Assembly: GCF_028561335.1 (NCBI RefSeq)
Contig: NZ_JAQQTG010000020.1
Span: 186,001-250,000, forward strand
Length of the DNA stretch: 64,000 nt
Source of the DNA: Aequorivita todarodis
GTDB lineage: Bacteria > Bacteroidota > Bacteroidia > Flavobacteriales > Flavobacteriaceae
Reading direction: 5' to 3'
Shown: in pieces, positions 16,177 through 23,819 of the stretch
Numbering within the stretch: position 1 is the stretch's first letter
Layout: each line of letters opens with the position of its first letter
Notes under the pieces: model-generated
The model's database searches: none
What the model was told of the DNA's origin: nothing
Seen by the model: only the letters and a program-made list of their open reading frames with translations
Translations under genes and position numbers: made by a program

Positions 16177-16959
16177 TTAAACTTCAAAAAATATATCCGA
16201 AACAAATACGGCAATAAAATCTATTATAAACAATAACATAGAGGAATAAACCACTGCTGAATTTGAGGCTTCCCCTACCCCCACGGTACCTTTGGAACAA
16301 TTGTAGCCTTTGTAGGTACCCACCAGGCCGATGGCAAAGCCAAAGAATACGGTCTTGACGGTTGCGGGAAGCACATCGCTAAAGCTCAAGGCGTCAAAAA
16401 CCTTATTAAAATAGAGCGTATAGGAAACATCTCCCTTTAAATTCTCGATTATAGCAGATCCGAATAATGCGACGGTATCTCCCGCAATTACGAGCAAGGG
16501 CAACATTAAGGTAACCGCCAATATTCTGGTAACCACCAAATATTTGAACGGATTGGTGCCCGAGACCTCCATTGCGTCTATCTGCTCGGTTACACGCATG
16601 GAGCCGAGTTCCGCACCTATACCAGAGCCAATCCTTCCCGCGCAGATCAAGGCGATTATTACCGGGCCGATTTCCCGCACTATGGAAATACTGATCATGG
16701 ATGGCATCCACGAGGCCGCGCCAAGATCGGTCAAAGTGGGGCGCGATTGAAGCGTAAAGACCAAGCCCAAAATAAAACCCGTCACCATTACCAAAAACAG
16801 GGAGCGGATGCCCATATTGTAGCATTGGCGTATCAGTTCCCTAAATTCAAATGGCGGACTGAACAATTCCCGAAAAAAACGTCCGGCAAATAAGGTCATA
16901 TCGCCAATTTCAGCGAAAAACGATTTTGTACGGGTTATAAGGGAGTTTTCTTTTTTCAT
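16177..16959 (-). CDS. mlaE: MlaE-family ABC transporter permease
   Basis: A 260-aa permease with five to six helices and the family's EFGSMRVTEQID-like motif (here ELGSMRVTEQIDAMEVSG, about residues 119-136). The ATG at 16959 is taken as start; a TTG two codons earlier is less likely. It is the first gene of the mlaEFD operon. A perfect -7 element TATCTTTG at 16976-16983 lies 17-24 bp upstream. Confidence 0.94.
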   Translation of the reverse strand: MKKENSLITRTKSFFAEIGDMTLFAGRFFRELFSPPFEFRELIRQCYNMGIRSLFLVMVTGFILGLVFTLQSRPTLTDLGAASWMPSMISISIVREIGPVIIALICAGRIGSGIGAELGSMRVTEQIDAMEVSGTNPFKYLVVTRILAVTLMLPLLVIAGDTVALFGSAIIENLKGDVSYTLYFNKVFDALSFSDVLPATVKTVFFGFAIGLVGTYKGYNCSKGTVGVGEASNSAVVYSSMLLFIIDFIAVFVSDIFFEV

Positions 16960-16975
16960 ATACAACAGGGAAAAT

Positions 16976-16983
16976 CAAAGATA
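16976..16983 (-). promoter_or_regulatory. Probable -7 promoter element of mlaEFD
   Basis: TATCTTTG on the minus strand is a perfect match to the Bacteroidota TAnnTTTG element, placed 16 bp upstream of the mlaE ATG. No GTAAC-N4-GTTAC operator is present here, so the neighbouring mla operon is outside the regulon described above. Confidence 0.6.
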
Positions 16984-17165
16984 ATCCTACGAATAGGGAA
17001 TAACTATGACAAACATCAGCAATAAATTTAATTAACAGATTCAAAATCTTATTCTTAGCAAACAGATACCATCCAAATTTAACTATCAATTTTGAGCTCG
17101 ATTATGATTTTGGTCAGGGTTTATTTGCTTTAATTTTTACAATTTTGTTATCAAAATTTAGAACA

Positions 17166-17936
17166 ATGACGAATCTTGGTTTAGTCCTTTCCGGTGGCGG
17201 AGCAAGGGGCGCCGCGCATATCGGGGTATTAAAGGCATTGGAGGAGCACGGCATTTCACCCACCCACGTTTCGGGCACCAGTGTGGGCGCCATTGTGGGG
17301 GCGTTATATTCGGCGGGGGTCCATTGGTCTGAAATATTAAAATTCTTTAAAACCGTTTCAATTTTTACCACCAAAAGATTTGCCTTTAACAAACCGGGGT
17401 TTTTGGATACCGAAAAGTTTTATGACGACCTAAAAGTGTTTTTTCCGAGGGATAATTTTGACGCCCTGGAAAAATCGCTCTATATAACCGCGACCAATGT
17501 GATTTCGGGAAATTTAAAGATTTTCAGCAAAGGCCAGCTTATAAAACCGGTTATAGCTTCCGCTTCCTTTCCGGGCGTTTTTACCCCAACCGAGATTAAT
17601 GGTTCGTACTATATTGATGGGGGAATACTGAATAATTTTCCCGTGGAGCCGCTAAAGCAACACTGCGATACAATTATTGGGGTGTATATCAACTCCCTAC
17701 AGAAAATCAGCATCAAGGATTTGAATCATTCCTATAATGTTGCCGATAGGGCACTTAAAATCAGGGCGGTTTCAGATTCTATAAGAAAATTCCCCGAATG
17801 CGATTTCGTTATTGCGCCCAAAGATGTGGGAGGCTTTGCCATATTCGGTATGAGCAATACGGATGCTATTTTTGAAATGGGGTATTCTGAAGCGATGACC
17901 GCTTTAAAGGAAAACGAAAACCTATTTAAGAATTGA
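17166..17936 (+). CDS. Patatin-like phospholipase (RssA type)
   Basis: A 256-aa serine lipase. It has the oxyanion loop SGGGARGAAHIG (residues 8-19), the nucleophile elbow GTSVG (about 38-42) and the catalytic Asp in YYIDGGILNNFP (about 145-156), the Ser-Asp dyad of patatins. ATG 17166 is preferred over an in-frame TTG at 17145 because the conserved N-terminus (NLGLVLSGGGARG) begins there. It is divergent from mlaE across 200 bp, and both concern phospholipids. The stop TGA at 17934-17936 directly abuts the stop of the convergent exonuclease gene. Confidence 0.93.
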   Translation: MTNLGLVLSGGGARGAAHIGVLKALEEHGISPTHVSGTSVGAIVGALYSAGVHWSEILKFFKTVSIFTTKRFAFNKPGFLDTEKFYDDLKVFFPRDNFDALEKSLYITATNVISGNLKIFSKGQLIKPVIASASFPGVFTPTEINGSYYIDGGILNNFPVEPLKQHCDTIIGVYINSLQKISIKDLNHSYNVADRALKIRAVSDSIRKFPECDFVIAPKDVGGFAIFGMSNTDAIFEMGYSEAMTALKENENLFKN

Positions 17937-18701
17937 CTACAATTCAATTTCAAGTTGGATTGGGCAGTGGTCGGAGCCATAATATTCCGATAATATTGCT
18001 ACATTTTTTATTTTTTCGAGCAAGGATTCACTTACCAAAAAATAATCTATGCGCCACCCACTATTGCGCTCCCGAGCCTTAAACCGATAGCTCCAGTAGG
18101 TGTAGGCCACGCTATCCGGATGGAAATGCCGATAGGTATCCACAAAACCTGCGTTGAGCAAATTGTCCATTCCGTCAATTTCAATTTGGGTATAACCTGC
18201 GGTTTTGTTGTAATTGGCCTTGTCATTTTTAAGGTCGATGGGACGGTGGGCAACATTTAAATCGCCGCAGAGAATTACAGGTTTTGATTTTTTCAAGTTA
18301 ATGAGATAGCTTTGGAAGTCGTCATCCCAAGTCTTTCTATAATCCAGCCTTTCCAGTTGTTGCCCGGAATTGGGAACATATACATTGACCAAAAAGAAAG
18401 CCTCAAATTCCAAACAGATTACCCGGCCTTCGTTGTCGTGTTCCGCAACACCCATGTCGTACGTTACCGCCACAGGTTCCTTTTTGCTCAAGACCGCAAC
18501 ACCAGAATAGCCTTTCCGCTCTGCAGAATTGTAATATTGGTGATACTGGGTAATTTTGGACAAGGCCGTTTTTACCTCATCATCTTGGGCCTTGGTTTCC
18601 TGAAAGCAGATAATATCTGGATCCATGTTTGAAAAATCGTCAAAGAAATCCTTTTTGGTTATCGCCCTTACGCCGTTGATGTTCCACGAAATTATTTTCA
18701 T
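17937..18701 (-). CDS. xth: Exodeoxyribonuclease III / AP endonuclease
   Basis: A 254-aa Mg-dependent exonuclease III-family enzyme for abasic-site repair. The N-terminus KIISWNINGVRA contains the metal-site Asn, FQETKAQ the metal-binding Glu (about residue 34), CGDLNVAHRPID the catalytic Asp/Asn, and YYGSDHCPIQLEI the terminal Asp-His pair. ATG 18701 is chosen because MKIISWNING is the family start; the frame extends further upstream to a TTG. Confidence 0.95.
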   Translation of the reverse strand: MKIISWNINGVRAITKKDFFDDFSNMDPDIICFQETKAQDDEVKTALSKITQYHQYYNSAERKGYSGVAVLSKKEPVAVTYDMGVAEHDNEGRVICLEFEAFFLVNVYVPNSGQQLERLDYRKTWDDDFQSYLINLKKSKPVILCGDLNVAHRPIDLKNDKANYNKTAGYTQIEIDGMDNLLNAGFVDTYRHFHPDSVAYTYWSYRFKARERNSGWRIDYFLVSESLLEKIKNVAILSEYYGSDHCPIQLEIEL

Positions 18702-18783
18702 AGCATCTGTTCTTTTTGTAAATATCTGAAAGGCGTAGAGAAATTGCAATTATATACCTATGAAATATTCGCAATTGCACGAC

Positions 18784-19128
18784 TTAAGAGACACATCTAT
18801 AAAGTACAATAATCACCGCAATACCAAAAATGGTAGTATAAATCAGTTTATTGTATTTCGCCAACCAATTCGGAAGAAAAATATCGAAGTTCGCTTTGGT
18901 GGAGTCGGAGTACTTTCGGGCAATAACCGTAAGCGGACAAAACATTCTAAAAGCCAGCAAAACCAAGCCTTCCATCAAAACAAGCGCAATGCAAATCCAG
19001 ACCCATTTATCAATTTTATTGGCGATGGCGGCGTATAAAAGATAGAAAATCACCACGTTGAAAAACAGCCAAATAACCGTATGTAGGCTTTTTATAAACA
19101 GCAATTTCTTGTTTTTTGAATAGTCCAT
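18784..19128 (-). CDS. Small four-helix membrane protein, conserved hypothetical
   Basis: A 114-aa protein with roughly four hydrophobic helices (about 12-34, 40-60, and 93-112, with a shorter stretch at 60-72) and a conserved-looking motif FRMFCPLTVIARKY followed by NFDIFLPNWLAKYNK. I do not know a characterised family; the CPLT motif recalls small membrane proteins such as DUF2784, but only loosely. It starts 4 bp after the stop of the DUF6544-like gene, so the two are likely co-transcribed. Confidence 0.75.
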   Translation of the reverse strand: MDYSKNKKLLFIKSLHTVIWLFFNVVIFYLLYAAIANKIDKWVWICIALVLMEGLVLLAFRMFCPLTVIARKYSDSTKANFDIFLPNWLAKYNKLIYTTIFGIAVIIVLYRCVS

Positions 19129-19132
19129 TTTC

Positions 19133-20221
19133 CTAATCTGAAATTTTTAAATTGTACTGAACATCCTGTAAATAGAACTTTCCGTAAACAAAATCGCCTT
19201 CGGGAAAGTGCCAAACGGCATCTGCAGCAACGGGCAGTTTATAGCCATTGACCGTGCCGTATTCGGTAACCGGGGTTGAAAACGGAACGTTTTGGTTAAA
19301 ATTCACATCCACCCTATCTTCCGAAATAAAATTGATCAATCGCCCACTCTCGTCGAATTTCAAAATCGCCGATACTGAAACTTCTTCATTGTGAAAAACA
19401 GCCTTTACCGAATTATTATCCAAGGTTTGCCAATCGATCCTTTTATCAATCAAGGCTGCTGGCGCAAAAAGGCACATATCGTTAAAAAAAGTGACGGTCT
19501 CGGTCTTGAACATTTCGGGTTCCGCGATATTTACCACAGGAAAAACGGACAGCAGTTTTATAAGCATCGATGCCTTTCCATCTTTATATCGATGATAGCC
19601 CTGGGTGGGCAAGCCTTTGAAATTGGCCTTCATAAAAAACAAGCGCGTGGGATCTTCAAAAAAATTATACTGTTCCGAAGTGAACGCGAACCAATCCTTT
19701 CCCTTTTCGCGCATTTCCCCTTTAAAAATAGCTCTTGCAGTTTTTATTTTAGGTTTGCCGATTGTCCCGACATATTTGAGATAGTTCTGAACCGGAATAG
19801 GAAGTTGGGCAACATCGGCTTCGGAGATTATTTCTTCGGAAATACCAACATTTTTAAAGGACTGGGAAATATCTTTTTTAAATTCCCTTTCAAAATTCCA
19901 GCTCGCCATTGCCAATAGGGCTACAATAAGAACGATCAAATTGGCGAAAGTGCCAAATTTGGCGTCCTGCCAATTCACAATAATCAAGACCTGAGATACT
20001 ACAACCGTTGCTACGGCGATCCAAAACCAAAGATTGTTTTTTAACAGAAATAGAATTCCTATCGTTATAAAAGTCAAAGCGACCGCGAGCCATAAAAGAC
20101 CTTGCGGTTTTGAGAAATTTTGTGACAATTGTGGAATTTCAGCAAAGCCAAAAGCCTTTAAAAAGCCCATCAAATGAATAAGCCCGTGGAGTAAAAGAAG
20201 AATGAAGAATGCAATTTTCAT
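19133..20221 (-). CDS. DUF6544-like membrane protein
   Basis: A 362-aa protein. The N-terminal 105 residues are membrane helices (HGLIHLMGFLKAFGF near the start, then two to three helices). The remaining soluble part resembles the DUF6544 family: PVQNYLKYVGTIGKPKI, then LFFMKANFKGLPTQGYHRY and the terminal YKLPVAADAVWHFPEGDFVYGKF. Members are annotated only as hypothetical. It is followed 4 bp later by the 114-aa membrane protein. The topology suggests a membrane-anchored domain; no catalytic motif is apparent. Confidence 0.75.
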   Translation of the reverse strand: MKIAFFILLLLHGLIHLMGFLKAFGFAEIPQLSQNFSKPQGLLWLAVALTFITIGILFLLKNNLWFWIAVATVVVSQVLIIVNWQDAKFGTFANLIVLIVALLAMASWNFEREFKKDISQSFKNVGISEEIISEADVAQLPIPVQNYLKYVGTIGKPKIKTARAIFKGEMREKGKDWFAFTSEQYNFFEDPTRLFFMKANFKGLPTQGYHRYKDGKASMLIKLLSVFPVVNIAEPEMFKTETVTFFNDMCLFAPAALIDKRIDWQTLDNNSVKAVFHNEEVSVSAILKFDESGRLINFISEDRVDVNFNQNVPFSTPVTEYGTVNGYKLPVAADAVWHFPEGDFVYGKFYLQDVQYNLKISD

Positions 20222-20248
20222 TTTAAAATACTTTTCGTGATTTCGGTC

Positions 20249-20827
20249 TTAAAAGTCCCAAGCCAAACCAATTCCAAATGAGATATAATTCAGTTTTAAT
20301 TCAGTTGAAGTATTTTCAATCGTTATATCCCTAGAAAGCGAACGGTAGCGAAGCATTGGGCGCAACGCGAGATTGGGGGCAAACTCATAATCTACTCCTG
20401 CAGCAACTTGCCATCCAAATCCGTGGCCAGTGTCGGCGGCAAAACTACCGCTGTTATTTTCCATTTCTATATGATTGTAAACCGCTCCAGCCCTTGCCAA
20501 GTAAGAAAATGCGGAAGTGCCGATAGGTTTTATGATTTGAAAACCGAAGGTGTACCCTGTTTCCCTGAGTTTAATTTCCTCAGTTAAAAAATTATCATCA
20601 CCCTTAAACTCGTTTAATCCCCAACCCGCATAAGCTGCTAAATGGGGCATAATTTTATAGGCTCCCGCAAGTTCGAAACCAAAGCCAATTTTGGTGTCGG
20701 TATTGCCCACGTCACCCGTGGGAAAATTAAGACCAGGCCTGAATTCCAACGAAAATTTTTCCTGTGCTTCCGCTCCAATCGAAAACAGCAGCATGGTGGC
20801 AACAAGAAAAAAACTGAACTTTTTCAT
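20249..20827 (-). CDS. Outer-membrane beta-barrel protein (OmpA/OprF-barrel-like)
   Basis: A 192-aa secreted protein. ATG 20827 gives a clean signal peptide (KKFSFFLVATMLLFSIGAEAQ); a GTG 8 codons upstream is less likely. The mature part is a series of alternating amphipathic strands (FSLEFRPGLNFPTGD, YTFGFQIIKPIGTSAF, GWQVAAGVDYEFAPN, LNYISFGIGLAWDF) ending in an aromatic residue, as expected for an 8-stranded small barrel. Function unknown. It lies 27 bp before the DUF6544-like gene on the same strand. Confidence 0.85.
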   Translation of the reverse strand: MKKFSFFLVATMLLFSIGAEAQEKFSLEFRPGLNFPTGDVGNTDTKIGFGFELAGAYKIMPHLAAYAGWGLNEFKGDDNFLTEEIKLRETGYTFGFQIIKPIGTSAFSYLARAGAVYNHIEMENNSGSFAADTGHGFGWQVAAGVDYEFAPNLALRPMLRYRSLSRDITIENTSTELKLNYISFGIGLAWDF

Positions 20828-20928
20828 AATGTTTACGTTTTCGTGAAACACTCAAATTTACATTGGAAAGCAGTTTTTTACTATGATAAAAATCAGTTAA
20901 ATATTGTTTATCAATAACTTAAATCCGA

Positions 20929-23451
20929 TTAAGAAGAGGAAATAGCTGTTTTTGAAATTTGTTTGCGTTTCCACCATTTCACGATTTCAAACCACAACAC
21001 ACTCGACATCCCGATCCCAACACTGATGCCGAGCCGGTTTATATCAAGTCTTTCAAATTGAAAAAACTTAGTGAAGGGCGGCACAAAAAGGAGCAACAGG
21101 GTAATGCCCACGGTAATGCCCACGATGATTGGCACCAAGTTGTTTTTATATTTGAAAGTGGTAAAAATGGAGTAGATAAAAGAGCGGTTTACAAAGGTCA
21201 GCACAATGTTTGCGGTTATGAGGGCGGTATATACCATGGTCCGGGTTATCGCTTCATTTGCTCCATTGCCTACAGCAATTTGATATACCGCAAGTACGCC
21301 GGCCGTAATCGCCAATCCTTGGACAATACTGGTGAAAAGTTCGCTCCAATTAAAAAAGGTGCTGGAAAAAGGCCGTGGTTTTTGGAGCATGGAATCCTTT
21401 TCCAGCGGTTCGTTTTCATAAACTATCGAGCAGGTGGGGCCCATTATCAATTCCAACAAAATAACGTGTACGGGCGTGAAGATATTGGGATAGACCCAGC
21501 CCAAGACCAAAGGGATAAAAACGGTAAGAATTATGGGAATGTGGATAGAGATGATATACTGAATCGCCTTTTTAAGGTTGGAATATATTTTTCTGCCCAT
21601 CGCCACGGCCTCCACCATTTTGGAAAGGTCGTCGTCCACAAGGATAAGCGAGGCGGATTGTTTGGCTATTTCGGTGCCTTTCTTCCCCATTGCCACCCCG
21701 ATATTTGCGGCTTTTAGCGCCGGGCCGTCGTTTACGCCATCTCCCGTCATCGCCACTATATGGCCCTGCGCTTTTAGGGCGTTGATTATTTTAAGTTTCG
21801 CTTCTGGAAACATTCGCGCAAAAATATTTTTTTCCGAAGTGATCCTTGCCAGTTCCGAATCGTTCAGATGCACAAGGTCATCACCTGAAATAACTTCCCC
21901 CGAGCCCCTGAAATTTACCTTTTTGGCAATGGCTGCAGTGGTTTCGGCAATATCGCCAGTGATGATTTTAACCGCAATGCCCGCATTGTAAAAATCTTGG
22001 AATACTTTTGAAATGTTTCCTTTCGGCGGGTCATAAAAAGCGACGAGGCCCTTAAATTCAAACTTGAAATGCTGTTGTTTTTTTGGCCAGTCAGTTCCTT
22101 CAAATTTTGAAATTCCCACGCCCAAAACCCGATAGCCCTGGGCTGCCAGATCCGTTATTTTCTTTTTTAAAATTTCCTTTTCACTATCACTTAAACCTGA
22201 AACTGCCATCAAAGCTTCGGGCGCACCTTTGGCAGCGATGATTCTATCTCCCTTGTCATTTTCAAAAATATGGGTCATCATCGGGGGTTTGCCTCCCAGA
22301 GGATATTCGTGGACCATTTTGAAATTGGGCCTTTCATCGCTTTCAGCAATCCTTTTATAAAAACGGTGCAGCGATTGCTCCATGGTGTCAAAAGGAATGG
22401 GCTCGCTGGCCCACATTGCGGTAATTATGAGTTCCTTTTCACTGGCGGAAAGTACCTCTTTTACTGAAGTGACCTTATCGGTTTCCAGCGTGAAAATTTT
22501 ATCGAGCCGCATTTTATTCTCCGTAATCGTCCCCGTCTTGTCCACACAGATTATCGTGGCACTACCCAGGGATTCCACGGTTTTCATCTGTTTTACGATC
22601 ACGCCCATATTCATCAGCCGCCACGCGCCAATGGCCATAAAGGTGGTAAAGGCCACCGGGATTTCCTCCGGCAAGATGCTCATGGCAAGGGTAAGGGCCT
22701 TTAACAGACTGTCCAAAACGTCTTCGGAATTGTAATAATTGATGCCCCAAACCAAGAGAAAAACCACCGCTCCGGCGATTACCATCTTTTTTACAAAATT
22801 GTTTATCTGGAGTTCGAGCGTCGATTTTTCGGAAGAAATATCCTCTATGCTCTTCCCTATTTTGCCGACCTTGGTTTGGTTGCCTATTGCGGTTATTTCG
22901 GCAATGGCAAGCCCGCCCCCCACTTGGGTGCCCATATAAATTTTGTTGTCTGCGGAATTTGCCTCCTTTTCAACCGAAAAGGATTCCCCCGTTAAAATGG
23001 ATTCGTTTACCGAAAAGTCGTTGGAGTGGACGATAATGCCATCAGCCACAATGGTTGACCCCTCCTCTACCATTAAAAAATCGCCCACTACCACGTCTTG
23101 GCTCATTATTTCGATGACTTCCCCATTGCGGATTACCTTGCAGTGCGGTTGGGAGAGCTCCTTTAGTTTTTCGAGGGCGTTATGGGTTTTGGCATCCTGA
23201 TAAAGTGAAATGGCGGCAACCAAAAGAATGGCGGCGGCGAGGAAAATACCATCACCCGTATTTCCGGTGAAAAAGTAGAGGGTTGCGGCAACCAGCAGTA
23301 AAATCACCATCGGCTCTTTTGCCAAGCCTTTTATAGCCTCAAGAAAGTGGTTCTTCTTTTTTGATTCGAGAACATTGCTGCCGAATTTTTTCCGCGAAGC
23401 CAAGACCTCGGCGTCGGTCAGGCCTTTTATATTGAAGTTGGTTATGGGCAT
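20929..23451 (-). CDS. P-type cation-transporting ATPase (P2-like, PEEIP variant)
   Basis: An 840-aa ion pump with the full P-type set: N-terminal cation-ATPase domain, TGES actuator motif (154-157), phosphorylated D304 in DKTGTIT, the KGAPEAL nucleotide motif, TGDGVND hinge, and about ten helices. The TM4 ion-binding motif is PEEIP (261-265) instead of the PEGLP of Ca-ATPases. The pump therefore belongs to the related clade with PEE[IF]P, whose substrate is not established to my knowledge. Calcium is the default database-style call, but it should not be taken as shown. No regulatory neighbour is apparent. Confidence 0.93.
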   Translation of the reverse strand: MPITNFNIKGLTDAEVLASRKKFGSNVLESKKKNHFLEAIKGLAKEPMVILLLVAATLYFFTGNTGDGIFLAAAILLVAAISLYQDAKTHNALEKLKELSQPHCKVIRNGEVIEIMSQDVVVGDFLMVEEGSTIVADGIIVHSNDFSVNESILTGESFSVEKEANSADNKIYMGTQVGGGLAIAEITAIGNQTKVGKIGKSIEDISSEKSTLELQINNFVKKMVIAGAVVFLLVWGINYYNSEDVLDSLLKALTLAMSILPEEIPVAFTTFMAIGAWRLMNMGVIVKQMKTVESLGSATIICVDKTGTITENKMRLDKIFTLETDKVTSVKEVLSASEKELIITAMWASEPIPFDTMEQSLHRFYKRIAESDERPNFKMVHEYPLGGKPPMMTHIFENDKGDRIIAAKGAPEALMAVSGLSDSEKEILKKKITDLAAQGYRVLGVGISKFEGTDWPKKQQHFKFEFKGLVAFYDPPKGNISKVFQDFYNAGIAVKIITGDIAETTAAIAKKVNFRGSGEVISGDDLVHLNDSELARITSEKNIFARMFPEAKLKIINALKAQGHIVAMTGDGVNDGPALKAANIGVAMGKKGTEIAKQSASLILVDDDLSKMVEAVAMGRKIYSNLKKAIQYIISIHIPIILTVFIPLVLGWVYPNIFTPVHVILLELIMGPTCSIVYENEPLEKDSMLQKPRPFSSTFFNWSELFTSIVQGLAITAGVLAVYQIAVGNGANEAITRTMVYTALITANIVLTFVNRSFIYSIFTTFKYKNNLVPIIVGITVGITLLLLFVPPFTKFFQFERLDINRLGISVGIGMSSVLWFEIVKWWKRKQISKTAISSS

Positions 23452-23558
23452 TTTTGGAGCGGGCTTAGTTAACCGTTAAAATTATGAATTTCCAACCCAT
23501 TCATTTATGACAACTATCATCTAAAAAAAGAAAATTTCCAAAAAGAGGTCTCAACGGC

Positions 23559-23587
23559 GCCTGCCTGCTCTCCGTAGGAAGGCAGGC
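23559..23587. repeat. GCCTGCCT/AGGCAGGC hairpin
   Basis: Arms GCCTGCCT (23559-23566) and AGGCAGGC (23580-23587) pair perfectly around a 13-nt loop. A related but shorter CCTGC/GCAGG hairpin occurs at 36638-36654. The two look like copies of a small dispersed palindromic repeat lying in gaps between genes. Confidence 0.5.
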
Positions 23588-23616
23588 TCGACCGGACATC
23601 GATGTTACTAAAAAAT

Positions 23617-23714
23617 TTACAACGGAATATTCCCGTGCTTCCTGTTTGGCCGCGGAACGTCCTTTGTTTCCAGCATCCCAAAAGCTTTCAACTATTTTCT
23701 GCGCGTTCGCGGGG
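23617..23714 (-). pseudogene. Decayed 3' end of an acyl-CoA carboxylase beta-subunit gene
   Basis: About 32 codons on the minus strand match the C-terminus of the intact carboxyltransferase gene at 27095-28636. Both end in [19 protein letters not shown] and a stop. The fragment has one in-frame TAG (where the intact copy has CTG) and a 1-nt deletion further upstream. Of the differences I could align, most are synonymous third-base or Leu/Arg codon changes (for example TTG/CTG, ACG/ACA, CGA/AGG, CCT/CCG, TTA/TTG). The copy therefore diverged as a working gene before it broke. Homology stops abruptly upstream of about 23714. Confidence 0.85.
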
Positions 23715-23819
23715 AATTTCCCCTTCACTATTCGCTGTAACAATAGTTATTGTTTTTAAAATCAGATATATACTATTTTCTGGACTGAAAGGAAAGTATC
23801 AAAAAAAATAGCCGCGCCT

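Larger units (their letters stand above)
23452..23819. other. Gene-free stretch with hairpin and carboxylase remnant
   Basis: This gap contains, from left to right, a short AT-rich upstream region of the P-type ATPase, a perfect 8-bp hairpin (23559-23587) and the decayed acyl-CoA carboxylase 3' end (23617-23714). A further 100 bp of AT-rich sequence leads to the stop of the T9SS gene. No intact frame with coding character was seen. Confidence 0.6.

Noticed and set aside
23461-23480. GTTAACCGTTAA near the P-type ATPase start as an operator of the same regulon
   Set aside because: Spacer and half-sites differ (TTAAC-C-GTTAA), and no 22-bp spaced -7 element follows.
23501-23743. A minus-strand frame of 80 codons around the carboxylase ghost
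   Set aside because: It is in a shifted frame relative to the homologous C-terminus; the similarity lies in the other frame with a TAG and a deletion.
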